Source of the DNA: Batkoa obscura
Lineage: Eukaryota; Entomophthoromycota; Entomophthoromycetes; Entomophthorales; Batkoaceae
Direction of reading: 5' to 3'
NCBI GenBank assembly: GCA_030770535.1
Contig: JASVEC010000033.1
Coordinates: 310,001-374,000 of the forward strand
Length of the DNA stretch: 64,000 bases
Part shown: in pieces, positions 22,525 to 34,214 of the stretch
Layout: each line of letters opens with the position of its first letter
Position numbering within the stretch: position 1 is the stretch's first letter
Program-made: the position numbers and the translations under genes
Notes under the pieces: model-generated
Seen by the model: the letters and a program-made list of their open reading frames with translations, nothing else
Database searches by the model: none
What the model was told of the DNA's origin: nothing

Positions 22525-22621
22525 TATAAGGATATATCTTTTAAGAATTTCACTGAGATAATCTTTCCACTCAAATAACGCTTGAAAAATGGAAAAGGTA
22601 AAGCCAAAGATATCCCCATAT
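22525..22621 (-). repeat. ~105-bp MITE-like element, diverged
   Basis: Ends are TATAAGGATATATCTTTTAAG and CAAAGATATCCCCATAT, with core AAATAACGCTTGAAAAATGG. Confidence 0.75.
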
Positions 22622-22759
22622 TTTAGGCAAATTATAATTATAATAATACATAATTATCTTTTGTATAATTTCATAAATGTTTTAATTTTTTTAAATTTGA
22701 AATATTTTTAACTTGATTAGCATAAAAGTTTAATATAATAAAATGTAAATACTCGAATG

Positions 22760-22842
22760 AAATTCTTATCATTCTTATCATTCTTATTATTCTTATTATT
22801 CTTATTATTCTTATTATTCTTATTATTCTTATTATTATATTA
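22760..22842. repeat. 9-bp tandem repeat array
   Basis: About nine units of ATTCTTAT(C/T), the first with C and the later ones with T, grading into ATTATATTATT. This is a simple microsatellite. Confidence 0.9.
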
Positions 22843-23720
22843 TTTTTTAATTATTTTTTATAAAATAAAAAATAGTTTTATTCATATAAATATCATTATA
22901 CCAAACATTGACTAGTTATTTAATTTGAGCTCCAAAAACTAGCTTAAAAAAGCTGACTGTTTTTTTCTGAACTAATAAGACATGTAAAATGTTACTAGAA
23001 AAACACTATAGTAATTATATAAGGAATTAGTTTTTATATACGATTGATGTATTAGTGAATATAATACAAAAACCTAAAATTAGATTGATTGCTATTCGAT
23101 CTAGCTCCAATCACTTGAAAACTGGCTCAAATAGACAGATTTTTGAGAATGATACTCATTAGTAAATATAATAAACTTAATCAAATAATTTATTAGTCTT
23201 AACTTTTGATAGATAATTTTTTTATATGGTGATAGCTTTTAGGTGAAGAGTATTTCAAAGCTGATAGTTACAATATTAAATATTTTTTAAATTTAGATCC
23301 AAACTTTCTAGTGGTAAAATGCTGCTTTAACAATTGTTTAAACTTAACGACATTAAATTGCCCAAAATACTAACGCATAAAGATTTACTTAATATATTAA
23401 ACATAATTACCTAGCTTGATTCTTTAATAATTATTCAATATGTAGGTGGTTTCTACTCACTGAGACCTATTATGACTCAGATAAACATAATATGTTTATA
23501 TAATTGAACAAATTAGCTGGGATAAACTTGACACCTTAGCCTGTCAAGGTTAGACTTTAATAAAAAATCATGACGATTTAAGCCATCATTTGTATCCAAG
23601 TGACTAAAAATAAAAATACAAAATATAATAATAAATTTAAATAATATAACAAGTGAATAAGATCGCATATAAATATATTTTGTTTATATTAAACAAAATT
23701 AGTTTATTAATAAAACTTAT

Positions 23721-24230
23721 TTAACCGTAATAAGTTTTTGTAATGATATAATCTTCATCAACTACAACATTTAATCTATCTTCGACATAATCCATAGTTA
23801 CACCAAGAGTGTTAGGAGTAATAATACGATTAGGTTTTGGTAAATCTTTGTCAAAAATCTAAAAAAAGTTAACTATTTTTAATTAATATTAATGAAAAAA
23901 TAAGCCTACAATATTAGTGTTAGGATCCGTTATAGAACCTCCTTCTTGAATTAGTTTTTTACCAATATAAGAAGAAACATCCTTATATTCTTTGGTATCC
24001 TTGGGTTGTCTATTAGAATAATTATTGAAACCAGGGTTGCTATTTTGTATCACCATGTCAGTTTTAGAGTAATTGCGGGTTCCATTTTCTCTTTCAAGGT
24101 TATTACTTATACTTTCAACTTTATAACTGTCGTTAGCTTTTAATGGAGAGAAAGCCTTGTCTGATGGTAAATTAGCAGTTAAAACGGTACCACTGAGGGA
24201 GAGTAAAAATACGGAGTTAATAAGTTTCAT
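23721..24230 (-). CDS. Secreted serine-protease inhibitor, I78-like (copy C)
   Basis: Exons 23910-24230 and 23721-23858 are joined by a phase-0 intron (GTAGGC ... TTTTTAG), giving 152 residues. The signal peptide is MKLINSVFLLSLSGTVLTAN. A variable Asn/Ser/Lys-rich pro-region follows, then SSYIGKKLIQEGGSITDPNT, an intron, and DLPKPNRIITPNT, GVTMDYVEDRLNVVVDED and YIITKTYYG. The presumed P1 residue (by eglin comparison) is Met here, where copies A, D and E have Leu. The second exon is exactly 138 nt, as in all intact copies. Confidence 0.82.
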
Positions 24231-24567
24231 GATTTCAATGTTATTTTTTATTTCATTTTAGTCCTATTTTGTTTGTATTTATATACTTTTTCTGACTTTT
24301 TCTTTTTCTATTTTAAATCTTATATTATGCTCTGTTTGTATTTTCATATAATCGATACTTACTAAAATTATATTAATTATAGCCATTTTATAACATAATA
24401 AACCTTTTTCAAGAAACAATATTATTTATCATTTTATATTTTCATTATTCATGCATAAATCTAATTTTAGCTTAAACCAAACTTATATATGGGAAAAAAT
24501 AAAGCTACCTTTAATTACTGTCTGATTATTTAAAGATCTTGATACCAGAACAAGTTCTTGATAGGAT

Positions 24568-24671
24568 TTGGGGCTGTTTTTTTTGGGTTCATTACTTTTT
24601 CTACTTTTTAAGCACTATTTGAGTGGAAAAATTGCTAATAAAATTCTTAAATACAAAAATACATCCCCATT
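24568..24671 (+). repeat. ~105-bp MITE-like element
   Basis: Ends are TTTGGGGCTGTTTTTTTTGGG and AAATACATCCCCATT. The + frame is open along the entire element. Confidence 0.85.
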
Positions 24672-25254
24672 CCACCTAAAAAGGAGCTATATAATTCAAG
24701 GCATGAGTATATCGATTAACATCTGTATGCGTCTTTAAAGTGGTTCCAAATTCGTTTCTCTTAGTAATATATGAATTTAATTATTCCATCTTTAAGAGAT
24801 AGAACAATTAATTGATCATCTTGTAATACTTCGTTACTACCTTGAAAATTATTTCAGATTTCAGTATTTAATAAACATTACTAGACTATTTTGTAGCAGT
24901 ACCTTTTTACTTTAAACACTCTTAAACTCTATCTAATTTCAAGTTTCTAAAAGCTATCCTTTAAATTATTTTTATATAAAGACCTTAGGCCCTTGTAAGA
25001 AGCTCTAATTAAACAAAAAGCTCATCTATATTGTTATTTATGCTTTATTTATTAGCCATTTGTATTTCCTAAGGTCCTCTTTAGCGAAAAGTTATACTAT
25101 ATTGAACATCGTTATGTTTGTTAAATAGTTTGAAACATTAACTCTAATATCAATAGCATAATCAGATGATAGAAGGAGAAGTAGCAATTATTAAACGATA
25201 AAAACGAATAGTTAAAATAAATAATTTACATAGATAAAAATAATTTTTTAATGG
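24672..25254. other. Intergenic AT-rich DNA
   Basis: Nothing was recognised between the element and the inhibitor relic. Confidence 0.4.
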
Positions 25255-25770
25255 GACTGTTTAATTAAATAACTTTTTTAGTAATATAATATTCACCAAC
25301 CACAATATTTAAACTGTAGAGTTACAATCTCTAGTTATATCAGCAACATTGGGGATGACTATACGAAAAGGCTGAGATAATTCAATTTTGTCACCTTGAA
25401 AATAAATTTCAAAATTTCAATGTATAGTCAAAATAGTAAGAGTTCATTATTAGGACTACTATATAATAGAGATGCTCCTTTTTTGATTGAATCTTTATCA
25501 GAATAAGAAGTGCTATCAGAAGTTCCCTTGCTATCTTCAATTAACATTCAAAGATATTCATAGCATTCTGGGCTAAGTTGGGGGGTTTCATATTACACTA
25601 GACAATCATTTAGATTTTTGCATCTAGTTAGCTACCGTAAGAATTTATGTTACTATTACTTTTGACATTGGTAATATCTATTTAAACGATAAAACTATCT
25701 GCTAGTAAAGTAGTACCTAAAAGAGTGGCACTAAGAGAGAATAAAGATATGAGAATAGTAAAATCAAGAG
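25255..25770 (-). pseudogene. Relic of an I78-like inhibitor gene (copy G)
   Basis: The second-exon remnant (about 25262-25392) gives IELSQPFRIVIPN followed by a damaged VTxDY region and NIVVGEYYITKK-like pieces in shifted frames. The first-exon remnant shows TSYSDKDSIKKGASLLYS, matching SYIGKKLIKKSSYPLYSG of copy A, and a signal-peptide-like FTILISLFSLSATLLGTT without an ATG. Multiple stops and indels mark it as dead. Confidence 0.7.
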
Positions 25771-25937
25771 TGTAATTAAATAATTGGCATTGCTTTTAAT
25801 TAAGTATATTATTTTTTATTGTATATATATATTCTCCTATTTCACCTCCTTTATTAAAGTTGATATATAATGTAGTAAAGTGATTTATAACAATATTGAA
25901 CTTGATGGTTTCTATTTACCTAAATTATATTTATGCA

Positions 25938-26032
25938 TGGTATTGTTTTTTTTGAAGGGTTTAACTAAAACTTACTGACGTCTACGTTCCATAAAAGATG
26001 ACAAAAAGTGAAAAAAAGGCACCCTTGTATAA
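25938..26032 (-). repeat. Possible degenerate ~105-bp element
   Basis: Weak similarity: GGTATTGTTTTTTTTGAAGGG at the left and AAAAAGGCACCCTTGTAT at the right, with CCATAAAAGATGACAAAAAG inside. Confidence 0.35.
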
Positions 26033-26324
26033 ATTGAATCCCCTCATGATTAGGCACTACTCGACCTCTATTGTGAAAGTTTACTTCTTATATTGAGTAT
26101 ATTATAGTATTTCTTTATGAAGATGACTTTAAAAGTATAATTTTTGTAGTATTCTATTTTGGATAATATTATAAAAATCCATTGTATATTTGCTAATTAA
26201 ATTTCAATTAGCTAATGAATTAAAGCAACAAGGAATTTCGAAATATAAAATATGATTACAAATCACAAACACCATGGTTTATTAGACTAAACAAACACTC
26301 TCTATAAATTTGTGTTACTAAACT

Positions 26325-27338
26325 TTAGGCATTCAATTTTTGAGCATTTAATGACTTTGCTTTTATGGGAGTATCAGCACGTCTAGCTTTTGGCTTTTCA
26401 CCAGTTGCTGGCATATCAGCTTTTGGTTTTTCTGGAATGTCAGCACGTCTGGCTTTTGGCTTTTCACCAGTTGCTGGCATATCAGCTTTTGGTTTTTCTG
26501 GAATGTCAGCACGTCTGGCTTTTGGCTTTTCACCAGCTACTGGCATATCAGCTTTTGGTTTTTCTGGAATGTCAGCACGTCTGGCTTTTGGTTTTTCACC
26601 AGCTACTGGCATATCAGCTTTTGGTTTTTCTGGCATATCAGCACGTCTGGCCTTTGGTTTTTCACCAGCTACTGGCATATCAGCTTTTGGTTTTTCACCA
26701 GTTGCTGGCATATCAGCTTTTGGTTTTTCTGGGATATCAGCACGTCTGGCCTTTGGTTTTTCACCAGCTACTGGCATATCAGCTTTTGGTTTTTCTGGAA
26801 TGTCAGCACGTCTGGCTTTTGGTTTTTCACCAGTTGCTGGCATATCAGCTTTTGGTTTTTCTGGCATATCAGCACGTCTGGCCTTTGGTTTTTCACCAGC
26901 TACTGGCATATCAGCTTTTGGTTTTTCACCAGCTACTGGCATATCAGCTTTTGGCTTTTCACCAGTTGCTGGCATATCAGCTTTTGGTTTTTCTGGAATG
27001 TCAGCACGTCTGGCCTTTGGCTTTTCACCAGCCACTGGCATATCAGCTTTTGGCTTTTCATCAGTTGCTGGCATATCAGCTTTTGGTTTTTCTGGGATAT
27101 CAGCACGTCTGGCCTTTGGTTTTTCGCCAACTAATGGAGCATTAGACTCATTCTTTACTAATCCATTGTTAGAATTAGTTGATTTAATAGGTGCCTGATC
27201 CATAGTTATTAGGTCTGGGTTAGCACTGCTTACTGAAGTTGATTTAATATCATCGGAACCAAGTGGTGCAGAAGCAAGTTGATTTAAGCTGATAGATGCA
27301 ATGATAACAGATAATAAAGAAGGAGTGAAAAATTTCAT
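26325..27338 (-). CDS. Secreted tandem-repeat protein with ten RR sites (candidate kexin-processed peptide precursor)
   Basis: A single 337-residue frame. Residues 1-~24 (MKFFTPSLLSVIIASISL, then NQLASA) form a signal peptide. After a ~50-residue unique segment, residues ~70-325 are an 11-residue tandem repeat in two forms, EKPKADMP(ATG/VAG) and EKPKARRAD(I/M)P. Ten RR dipeptides follow KPKA and precede AD(I/M/T)P, spaced 22, 33 or 44 residues apart. That pattern resembles kexin-processed repeat-peptide precursors of fungi, in which cleavage after RR would release peptides starting ADIPEKPKADMP. It could instead be a Pro/Lys-rich wall-associated protein. No cysteines or GPI-like tail were seen. 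The 33-bp DNA repeat also leaves long frames open in other registers, which are shadows. Confidence 0.75.
   Translation of the reverse strand: MKFFTPSLLSVIIASISLNQLASAPLGSDDIKSTSVSSANPDLITMDQAPIKSTNSNNGLVKNESNAPLVGEKPKARRADIPEKPKADMPATDEKPKADMPVAGEKPKARRADIPEKPKADMPATGEKPKADMPVAGEKPKADMPVAGEKPKARRADMPEKPKADMPATGEKPKARRADIPEKPKADMPVAGEKPKARRADIPEKPKADMPATGEKPKADMPVAGEKPKARRADMPEKPKADMPVAGEKPKARRADIPEKPKADMPVAGEKPKARRADIPEKPKADMPATGEKPKARRADIPEKPKADMPATGEKPKARRADTPIKAKSLNAQKLNA
26365..27120. repeat. 33-bp coding minisatellite
   Basis: Some twenty or more units of 33 bp alternate between the TCAGCTTTTGGTTTTTC type and the TCAGCACGTCTGGC type. Some units are identical at nucleotide level and others differ by a base or two (CTACTGG/TTGCTGG), showing recent expansion and homogenisation. 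Confidence 0.9.
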
Positions 27339-28661
27339 TGTTTAGATTGTTGTTTGTATAATATAATTGTAATTCTAGCTTGATAATAAAAGACTGTGGT
27401 TCTTATGCATGTATTTATAGTGTTTTCGTTTGAATAACAGTTGTCCTTCTCCACTTAGTTTGTTTAATATTGTATCAAAATACCCGATGATCTTATGTAA
27501 TGACATTACAATCCCATTATATCATTAAGTAATGACTTCACTTATGGATTTTACTCAAGTAGATGACATCTAGCTTAACGATAATCTTTAGTTTTGAGTA
27601 TTGAACATTTATAATTTTTGTTATATTAATTGATTTACTTTATCGTTAGAAACTAAATGGGCATGCTTTTAAGAATTTTATTAACTTATCCACCCACTAG
27701 CGCTTTGATAATGACTAAATAAATGAAACTTAAAGAGACCTTCAGATTATTGGGCAAATTAACATAAAATTTAATTAAAATAGGCAGTTAATATTATTAA
27801 ATAATTTAGTTGTGCAATGTTATTGATCAAACTAATAAATTAAATTAGTGATTTCATTTAATCATAAACTATATTAGCTTTAAATTTATATATTTCATAT
27901 TGTTTATCTAATGATATCTTCAAATAACTAATTAAAAATCAAAGACAACAACATTGTTAATAAATTACATAATAGTTGACGAAAAGTGTTGAACTTTAAT
28001 AAGTTATTTATAATGGTTTGCTATATTTTTGCTGTTCTGACTTTTTTAAATACAAATAGAGTGTTTTAAAATATTGAATAAAATAATTTTAATTTGAAAT
28101 AAGCTTGTATGGTATAATTAACTTAAGCTATCATTAAATGATACATCAAACTATTGAAGGTTTAGACAATGGATAAAGTCTTTATTAGCGATATTGTAAT
28201 CTAAAACTAGGTTAGATAGTTTGAGCTTTGATTTTATCAGTTGTATTTTTGATATATATTTAAGGTAATTCTAAACTCATTTATATTATTATATCTGTAT
28301 TTAGTTATCCCATTTTAAGAGATATAGTACCCAATAGGCTTTAGTGTGTTACATTTTTAATAGCATAAGTCAGCTTTTTTGATTTTCATTGGCCTTTTCT
28401 TTAATATCTGGAAGGAATTATACTCTCAAGTAGTTTGAGTGTTTTGTCAACCATTAATAAATTAAGAAATAATTGATTATATCGAAAAAAATCAGCATGT
28501 TGACTGTTATCATGTTTAATAAAAGCCAAGGATATTACAAATGTCTATAGTCAAATTATAAGGCAAATAATAAAATTATAGATAATGAGTTGGCGAATTT
28601 AATACTTTATATATTAATTATTTTATTTACAAAAATAAATACAATATATTGAATGAATTAT
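27339..28661. other. Gene-free AT-rich region
   Basis: It contains the presumed promoter of the repeat-protein gene and a weak, degenerate copy of the ~105-bp element at about 27658-27750. Nothing else was recognised. Confidence 0.4.
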
Positions 28662-29162
28662 TTAGCCATAATATGTTTTTGTTATAATAAAATCCTTATC
28701 AACAATAACATTTAATCTATCTTCAATATAATCCAAAGTCACAAAAGGAGTATTTGGAGTAATAATACGATTGGGTTTTGGTAAGTCTGTTCTAAAAACC
28801 TAGAATGTAAAAATTAAAACCAATGCCACGAATAAAAATACACTTACAATTTCAATACTAGGATCAGTTTGAGAGCCGCCTTCTTGAATTAATTTTTTAC
28901 CAATATAAGAAGTACCTACACCTTTCTTGTCAGCTTCAGTTACTCTTTTAAGATTGTCAGTGAATTCAAGGCCACTAGATCGATTTATCATGATATTCCT
29001 AAAATGGTTACGCATCCTATCATCCATTTTAAATTTAGTGTCCTTAATTTTAATATCATTGTTGTTAACTTCTGATGAAGATATAACGTTGTCTACTGGC
29101 AATTTTGCACTTGAAATAGTAACACTGAGGAAAAGTAAAAATATAGTGCTGAAAAATTTCAT
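28662..29162 (-). CDS. Secreted serine-protease inhibitor, I78-like (copy D)
   Basis: Exons 28848-29162 and 28662-28799, intron GTAAGTG ... CATTCTAG in phase 0, 150 residues. The signal peptide is MKFFSTIFLLFLSVTISSAK. The pro-region is more basic than in the other copies (RMRNHFRNIMINRSS). Inhibitor module: TSYIGKKLIQEGGSQTDPS, then DLPKPNRIITPNT, FVTLDYIEDRLNVIVDKD and FIITKTYYG. Presumed P1 is Leu by eglin comparison. It is most like copy C in the module. Confidence 0.82.
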
Positions 29163-29518
29163 TATTTTAATATTTCAATTTTAGCCTTCTTTTGTTTTTT
29201 ATGCTTTTATATTTCATTGAAATTTGTATTCTAAACTTCATTTTGATATGATTTTATTGCAAATTAGTTGATCGTTGTTTGAAGCTGTTGATAGTCAAAT
29301 ACTATCTTTGTATATCAAATTTGACTTTAAATTTTTATTACTATAGATCACAAAGCCAGATAGCGTTATTGAGAATTACAATTTAGCAACTATCGTCACG
29401 TTGAATTTATTATAGTCACAGAAGTTTATAGCGCTAAAGCTGTTATACAAAGATTTCAATTTCTCCACTACCAGTATACACATAATATCCTTTATAAATA
29501 ATGAAGTTTGTGACAATA

Positions 29519-29624
29519 AATGGGATGTATTTTTGTGTTTAAGGATTTTACTAACAATTTTTCTGCTCAAATAGCATTTAAAAAATGGAAAAAGTAATGA
29601 AGCTAAAAAAATATCCTCAAATAT
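29519..29624 (-). repeat. ~105-bp MITE-like element
   Basis: Ends are AAATGGGATGTATTTTTGTG and AAAAAAATATCCTCAAAT. Confidence 0.85.
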
Positions 29625-29852
29625 TATTTTTATAATAAACCTATTTTCATACTATTTAATATAAACATAGATAGATGTGGGAGAACACATACATCCAAGT
29701 ATCATAGGATTCAATTAACAAAAGTAACTTCGCAAGTATATTTTGTTCTTTAGATACGACACATTAACCTATGTGAGACTACATTTCAAAAATAAGGCTT
29801 CCTGACCTATTATCATTGCAAATGATAAGTAAAACTTAATTTGCTTTAAGAT

Positions 29853-29957
29853 ATATAAGGATGTTTTTTTTGATTTCACTTTTTTCATTTTTTAAGCACT
29901 GTTCGAGTAGAAAGATTGTTAATAAAATTCTTAAACAAAAAGATATATCACCATAGT
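29853..29957 (+). repeat. ~105-bp MITE-like element
   Basis: Ends are ATATAAGGATGTTTTTTTTG and AAAGATATATCACCATAG. A 3-nt deletion in the T-rich part preserves the + frame. Confidence 0.8.
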
Positions 29958-30603
29958 CATAATAAAGTTTAATTTGTGATATAATATTTTGATAGAGCAA
30001 ATTTACTATTAGTAGCCAGAATTTGACTTTACTCTTAGAATATTTTTTTAGTTATAGTACTTTGATGGATGTGTTAAATCCATAGAAACTGTATTTAAAG
30101 GAAATGATAATTCTGATATTAAAAAGTTTTAACATGATAACTTTATATAAAAAATAAAGTGTTGAGCTTTCCTTCATAAGTATTATAGAACATAATAACA
30201 TGCTATAGAATAATAGTCAAGAATTTACATTAATGGCTTGAAGTATTAATGTCATAAATCTAAATTCAGTTGCCCAATAATTGAGTTTTATCTAAATAGA
30301 CACCCTAATCAAAAAGTGACTAACATATAATGTTTCAAGTTTTGAGCACAATCTATATAAAGGAGACACTCAAAATAAATATGGTTTCATGGGGCAATAA
30401 GTTTAGCCTATAAATTGAACTCTTAAAATTAGCATCTTTCTTCTTTAAACCAACAGTCTTTATTTTTACATATATATTGTCACGTATAAGGATATCACAC
30501 TAAAAATAAACTACATATTTATGACAAAATAGTAAATGCATCTTGAAATTCAAAAGTTTATAAACAACATCTAAGGAAACAATAAAAGCATAACTTTTAA
30601 TCA
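29958..30603. other. Intergenic region upstream of the P450 gene
   Basis: AT-rich with no frame or repeat recognised. The last few hundred bases are the presumed promoter. Confidence 0.4.
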
Positions 30604-32544
30604 ATGGAAACGATAAGTGGATATTATATATTCATTATTGCTCTATGTTATTGGAGCTATAAAGTAAACCTATTTTATTCTATTCAAATATAAATAATCA
30701 ATCGTTAGGTCATATACAATTTATTTTTTAGTCCATTAAGAAAAATCCCTGGGCCATTAATAAATCAATTTTTTCCCTTTTTACTTAGATATTATCTATT
30801 TAATGGTACTATACACTTATATGTGACAAAACTTCATGAAAAATATGGTAAAACTATTAGACTAAGTAAATATTATCCTTATTTTGTAAATACGTTTAAG
30901 TGAATTACTTATAGACTGGGATAATGTATCATTTTCTTCAGACGAAGCTGCAAAGCAAATCTACTCAACTTATACATTTCCAAAAAGCAAACGTACCAAT
31001 GGGTTTCAGATTATTGGTGAAACGATTCTTAGTACAAGGTAATCATAGTTTCAGTTTAACTTATAATATAATTTACAATCTTTTAGAGATAGGGAGTTTC
31101 ATCGCCAAAGAGTAAATTATTTAATGAATTTAACAACTTCTATTAACTTTAATTTTTAGAAGAAAATCCTTGCTTTCAGTTTTTCAGATAAAACTATATC
31201 AAACATCGAATACCTAGTGAAAAGGAATGTTGATATTCTAGTCAATAAGATAGAGAAAATGGCTTTAGAAGAAAAAGACTTCAATATCGGTCTTTTTTTT
31301 CATTACTTTTCATTTGTAAAATCAAAATTATGTATTAAATATTACTAATTTATACACTATTAGGATGTAATTGGGGATGTAGCGTATGGTAAATCCTTTG
31401 ATATGTTAAAGAATGGCTATCACCCAGTTATTGGATGGATCAAAAATTTCTTTTTTTTGGCTGTTCTAGTAATCTTTTATTATAATTTAGTATTACTAAA
31501 TAGTAATTAAAATTCAGGTTAGCTCCTTTTCATTTTTAAAACATTTTAAATTTGAAAGTGTAACTCAACTCTATAAGGTAATATACAAGCTTTATCATTA
31601 TTAAATCATTCATAATATATTAGTTCTCATATGAAGCTGTTAAGAATGCAAAGGAGCATTCAGATAGAGTTACTATATTAAGTACTTTAATAAACGCCTC
31701 TAATCCAGATACCGGAAAAACACTCAGTGAAAAAGAAATTGTAGAAGAATCGATTATTCAACTGTAATACATTAACTATACCTTAAGTTCATCCTAATTA
31801 ATTTATAGTGTCGCTGGTTCAGATACAACTTCTAATTCATTAATTTGGTACTTAAATTATATTTTATAACCAACTTTTTAAATTCAACAATAAATTAGGA
31901 CTTTTTATCTTTTATCAAAGTACCCTGAAACTTACAATAGGCTTAAAGAAGAATTAATAGATAAATTTCCAAACAAAGAAGAGATAACTTTTGATAAATG
32001 TAAAGAAAGTGTTTACCTTCGAGCAGTGATTTATGAGAGCTTAAGAATTCTTCCAGTCGTTGCAGGTAATTTAATAAGAAATGTTCCAAAAGGTGGAAAA
32101 GTAATTGAAGGCTATTTTGTTCCTGAAAATGTAATTTAATTAAATTTATAATTGATTATATTGAATTACTTTATTGTAGACTACAATCTCAATAAGTATA
32201 AATGCACTTCATAATTCTAATAGTAATTGGGATAATCCTCATTCATTTGATCCAGGACGATGGATTGATGAAGATGGCCAGTTCCAATCTAACAATAATT
32301 TCTCACCCTTTTCTATTGGCCCAAGAGCATGTTTGGGTAGAAAGTATTATATATTAAAATTATATAATTAAAATGCTCATTTGTTTCTAGTTTAGCTTGG
32401 ATGGAGCTATATTTAGTCACTGCTTCTTTAGTTAGAAATTTTAGTTTTAAGCTAAAAACAGAAGTTGAAGTTGGGTCTAAGTTGTACGTCGTTAATTCAC
32501 CAGAAAGAGACATAAATATTTTCGCATTTAAACATGATAAATAA
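30604..32544 (+). CDS. Cytochrome P450 monooxygenase
   Basis: A gene with about ten short introns. It starts METISGYYIFIIALCYWSYK, an N-terminal membrane anchor. Ordered landmarks: LRKIPGP (proline-rich hinge), HEKYGKTIRL, NWDNVSFSSDEAAKQIYS, DREFHRQR, FHYFSFDVIGDVAYGKSF, the I-helix VAGSDTTSNSLIW, the K-helix YESLRILP (ExxR), FDPGRWIDEDG, and the heme-binding loop FSIGPRACLGR continuing over an intron into NLAWMEL, where Cys is the heme ligand. The gene ends KHDK. All junctions I worked through keep the frame, so it looks intact. P450s of this type are ER-anchored and use NADPH-P450 reductase; the substrate cannot be told. No biosynthetic partners adjoin it. Confidence 0.92.
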
Positions 32545-33693
32545 AGTTTTTTTAATTAAAAACAATGTCGGAGCGTTTTTTTTAATTTTCATATTTAACA
32601 CAACCTAATATTAGAAAATTATCACCATTTTGGTGAAGCAGGAAACATATCCTCACACACATGATAGCGCTGGATCAAGTTGGGAGCCAAAGACTAATTT
32701 TTGGTAGTATTAGTAGACGATGTAGATAACTAAGATAACAATTAATGGTAGTTAAAAGTCAAAATGAAGGAATTATCGGGCTTAATAGAGAGACCATAAT
32801 TTCACCATATCCCCAATAGAAATTGAGTTGTTAAAACAAGAGAAATATAAACTATAAACAATTTAAGTATAAAAGTAGAAATAAACATGATAATGATATT
32901 TAGATTTATAGGACAAAAAGGACAGAAGGAGAGCGCTTTTTGATTATAAAAGTTACACTTTAATAAAAAAACAACATACATTTTTATCAACCTATAAAAG
33001 TAGATTCAATTAAATAAACAGGCTTAATTAATTGAATATTGTTAAACAAGGAAAAATCAATGCAATTATAGTCATAAATGTTATTAATAAAAAGTTATAC
33101 TTAAAATTATTAAGCCCATTTTATATACTAAAAAATTATAAAAGTATACAAAATAACCATTGAAAATTTGTTAATAATAAAATTGCCCCTAAATTGATAA
33201 AAAACATCAAAGCTTTCTAAAGATCATACAGTCAAGTACTCCTAATCGATATTTGGAGATATTAGATAAATAATAAAATAATTGAATATTAATAGCAAAA
33301 GCTATCGAAAATGAGATAAGGGATTTTGAGTTACTAATCATCATTAAAAATATTAATTTATATAATAAATGATGAAAACTACCTCTTTAAAATAATTGAT
33401 ACCCTATGCTAAAGAATATTAGAATTTTCTTTATATGAAAAAAAGAATAAAAGTATCCTTTTTGAATTAAAATTTCCAATAAATTAACTAAAATAGTAAG
33501 ATTGTATTGCCTTAAAATATCTTAAGAGAATACTTGATGCAACACATAAGTAGCTTGAATTTTGTATTTAAATTAATCTTAAACTTAGGCTTTAGTTTTT
33601 AAGATCATTTGAATTATTTACTGTATAAGTTTTTGTTATAGGTAAATGTAATAAATTAATACTATAATAATATTTTTTATTGCTATAGTATAC
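32545..33693. other. Convergent intergenic region
   Basis: AT-rich DNA between the 3' ends of the P450 (+) and inhibitor copy E (-). Short frames here are not convincing. Confidence 0.4.
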
Positions 33694-34214
33694 CTAACCA
33701 TAGTAAGCTCTAGTAACAATGTTGTCTTCGTCAACAACAATATTTAACCTATCTTGACGATAGTCTAAAGTAACAGCTGGGTTATCGGGAGTAATGATAC
33801 GATAAGGTTCAGGTAAACGGGCTTCATAGACCTAAAGAACGGTTAGTTACTTTACAATCACTAATAAACAACTCAGCTTACATTTTTGCTGTTAACGTAA
33901 TATTGATAGCCCCCCTTCTTAACCAATTTTTTGCCGATATAAGAACCGAGATCATTTTCTTTATCTTTTTTAGTTTTTTCAACTAGATTTTTGATGTAAT
34001 CAAAAAAACCAGTATCATAAAAATACGAGGGTAAAACAGGATTAGGATAGTCGAAGGCTTTATTTGTGATTTTGTTATCACTGTTTGTGGCTGAAGGAGG
34101 ACTTGTGCTGTCATTGTTCACTTCTAATTGTCCAACTGCATTTTCTGTTGGTATGGTGGCACTTAAAACAACGACGCCAAATGAGAGTAAACTTAAAAGA
34201 CTAAGTAATTTCAT
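33694..34214 (-). CDS. Secreted serine-protease inhibitor, I78-like (copy E)
   Basis: Exons 33882-34214 and 33694-33831, phase-0 intron (GTAAGCTGAG ... TTTAG), 156 residues. The signal peptide is MKLLSLLSLLSFGVVVLSAT. The pro-region is unrelated to the other copies (YPNPVLPSYFYDTGFFDYIK). Module: GSYIGKKLVKKGGYQYYV, then VYEARLPEPYRIITPDN, AVTLDYRQDRLNIVVDED and IVTRAYYG. Presumed P1 is Leu by eglin comparison. The second exon is again 138 nt. This is the most diverged of the four intact members. Confidence 0.82.

Larger units (their letters stand above)
22068..23720. other. Gene-free AT-rich region with a microsatellite
   Basis: It holds one ~105-bp element (22525-22621) and a tandem array of CATTCTTAT/TATTCTTAT (about 22760-22842). 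No gene was recognised. Confidence 0.45.

Noticed and set aside
26365-27198. Long + strand frames (277 and 251 codons) opposite the repeat protein
   Set aside because: They exist because a 33-bp repeat without stops stays open in several registers; they have no signal peptide and encode only FGFSPVAGISA-type or HQLLAYQLLVF-type repeats.
31290-31376. Apparent frame break in the P450 at the FNIGLFFHYF segment
   Set aside because: The exon simply continues to FHYFSF before a GTAAAATC donor at about 31317; the following exon DVIGDVAYG is in phase.
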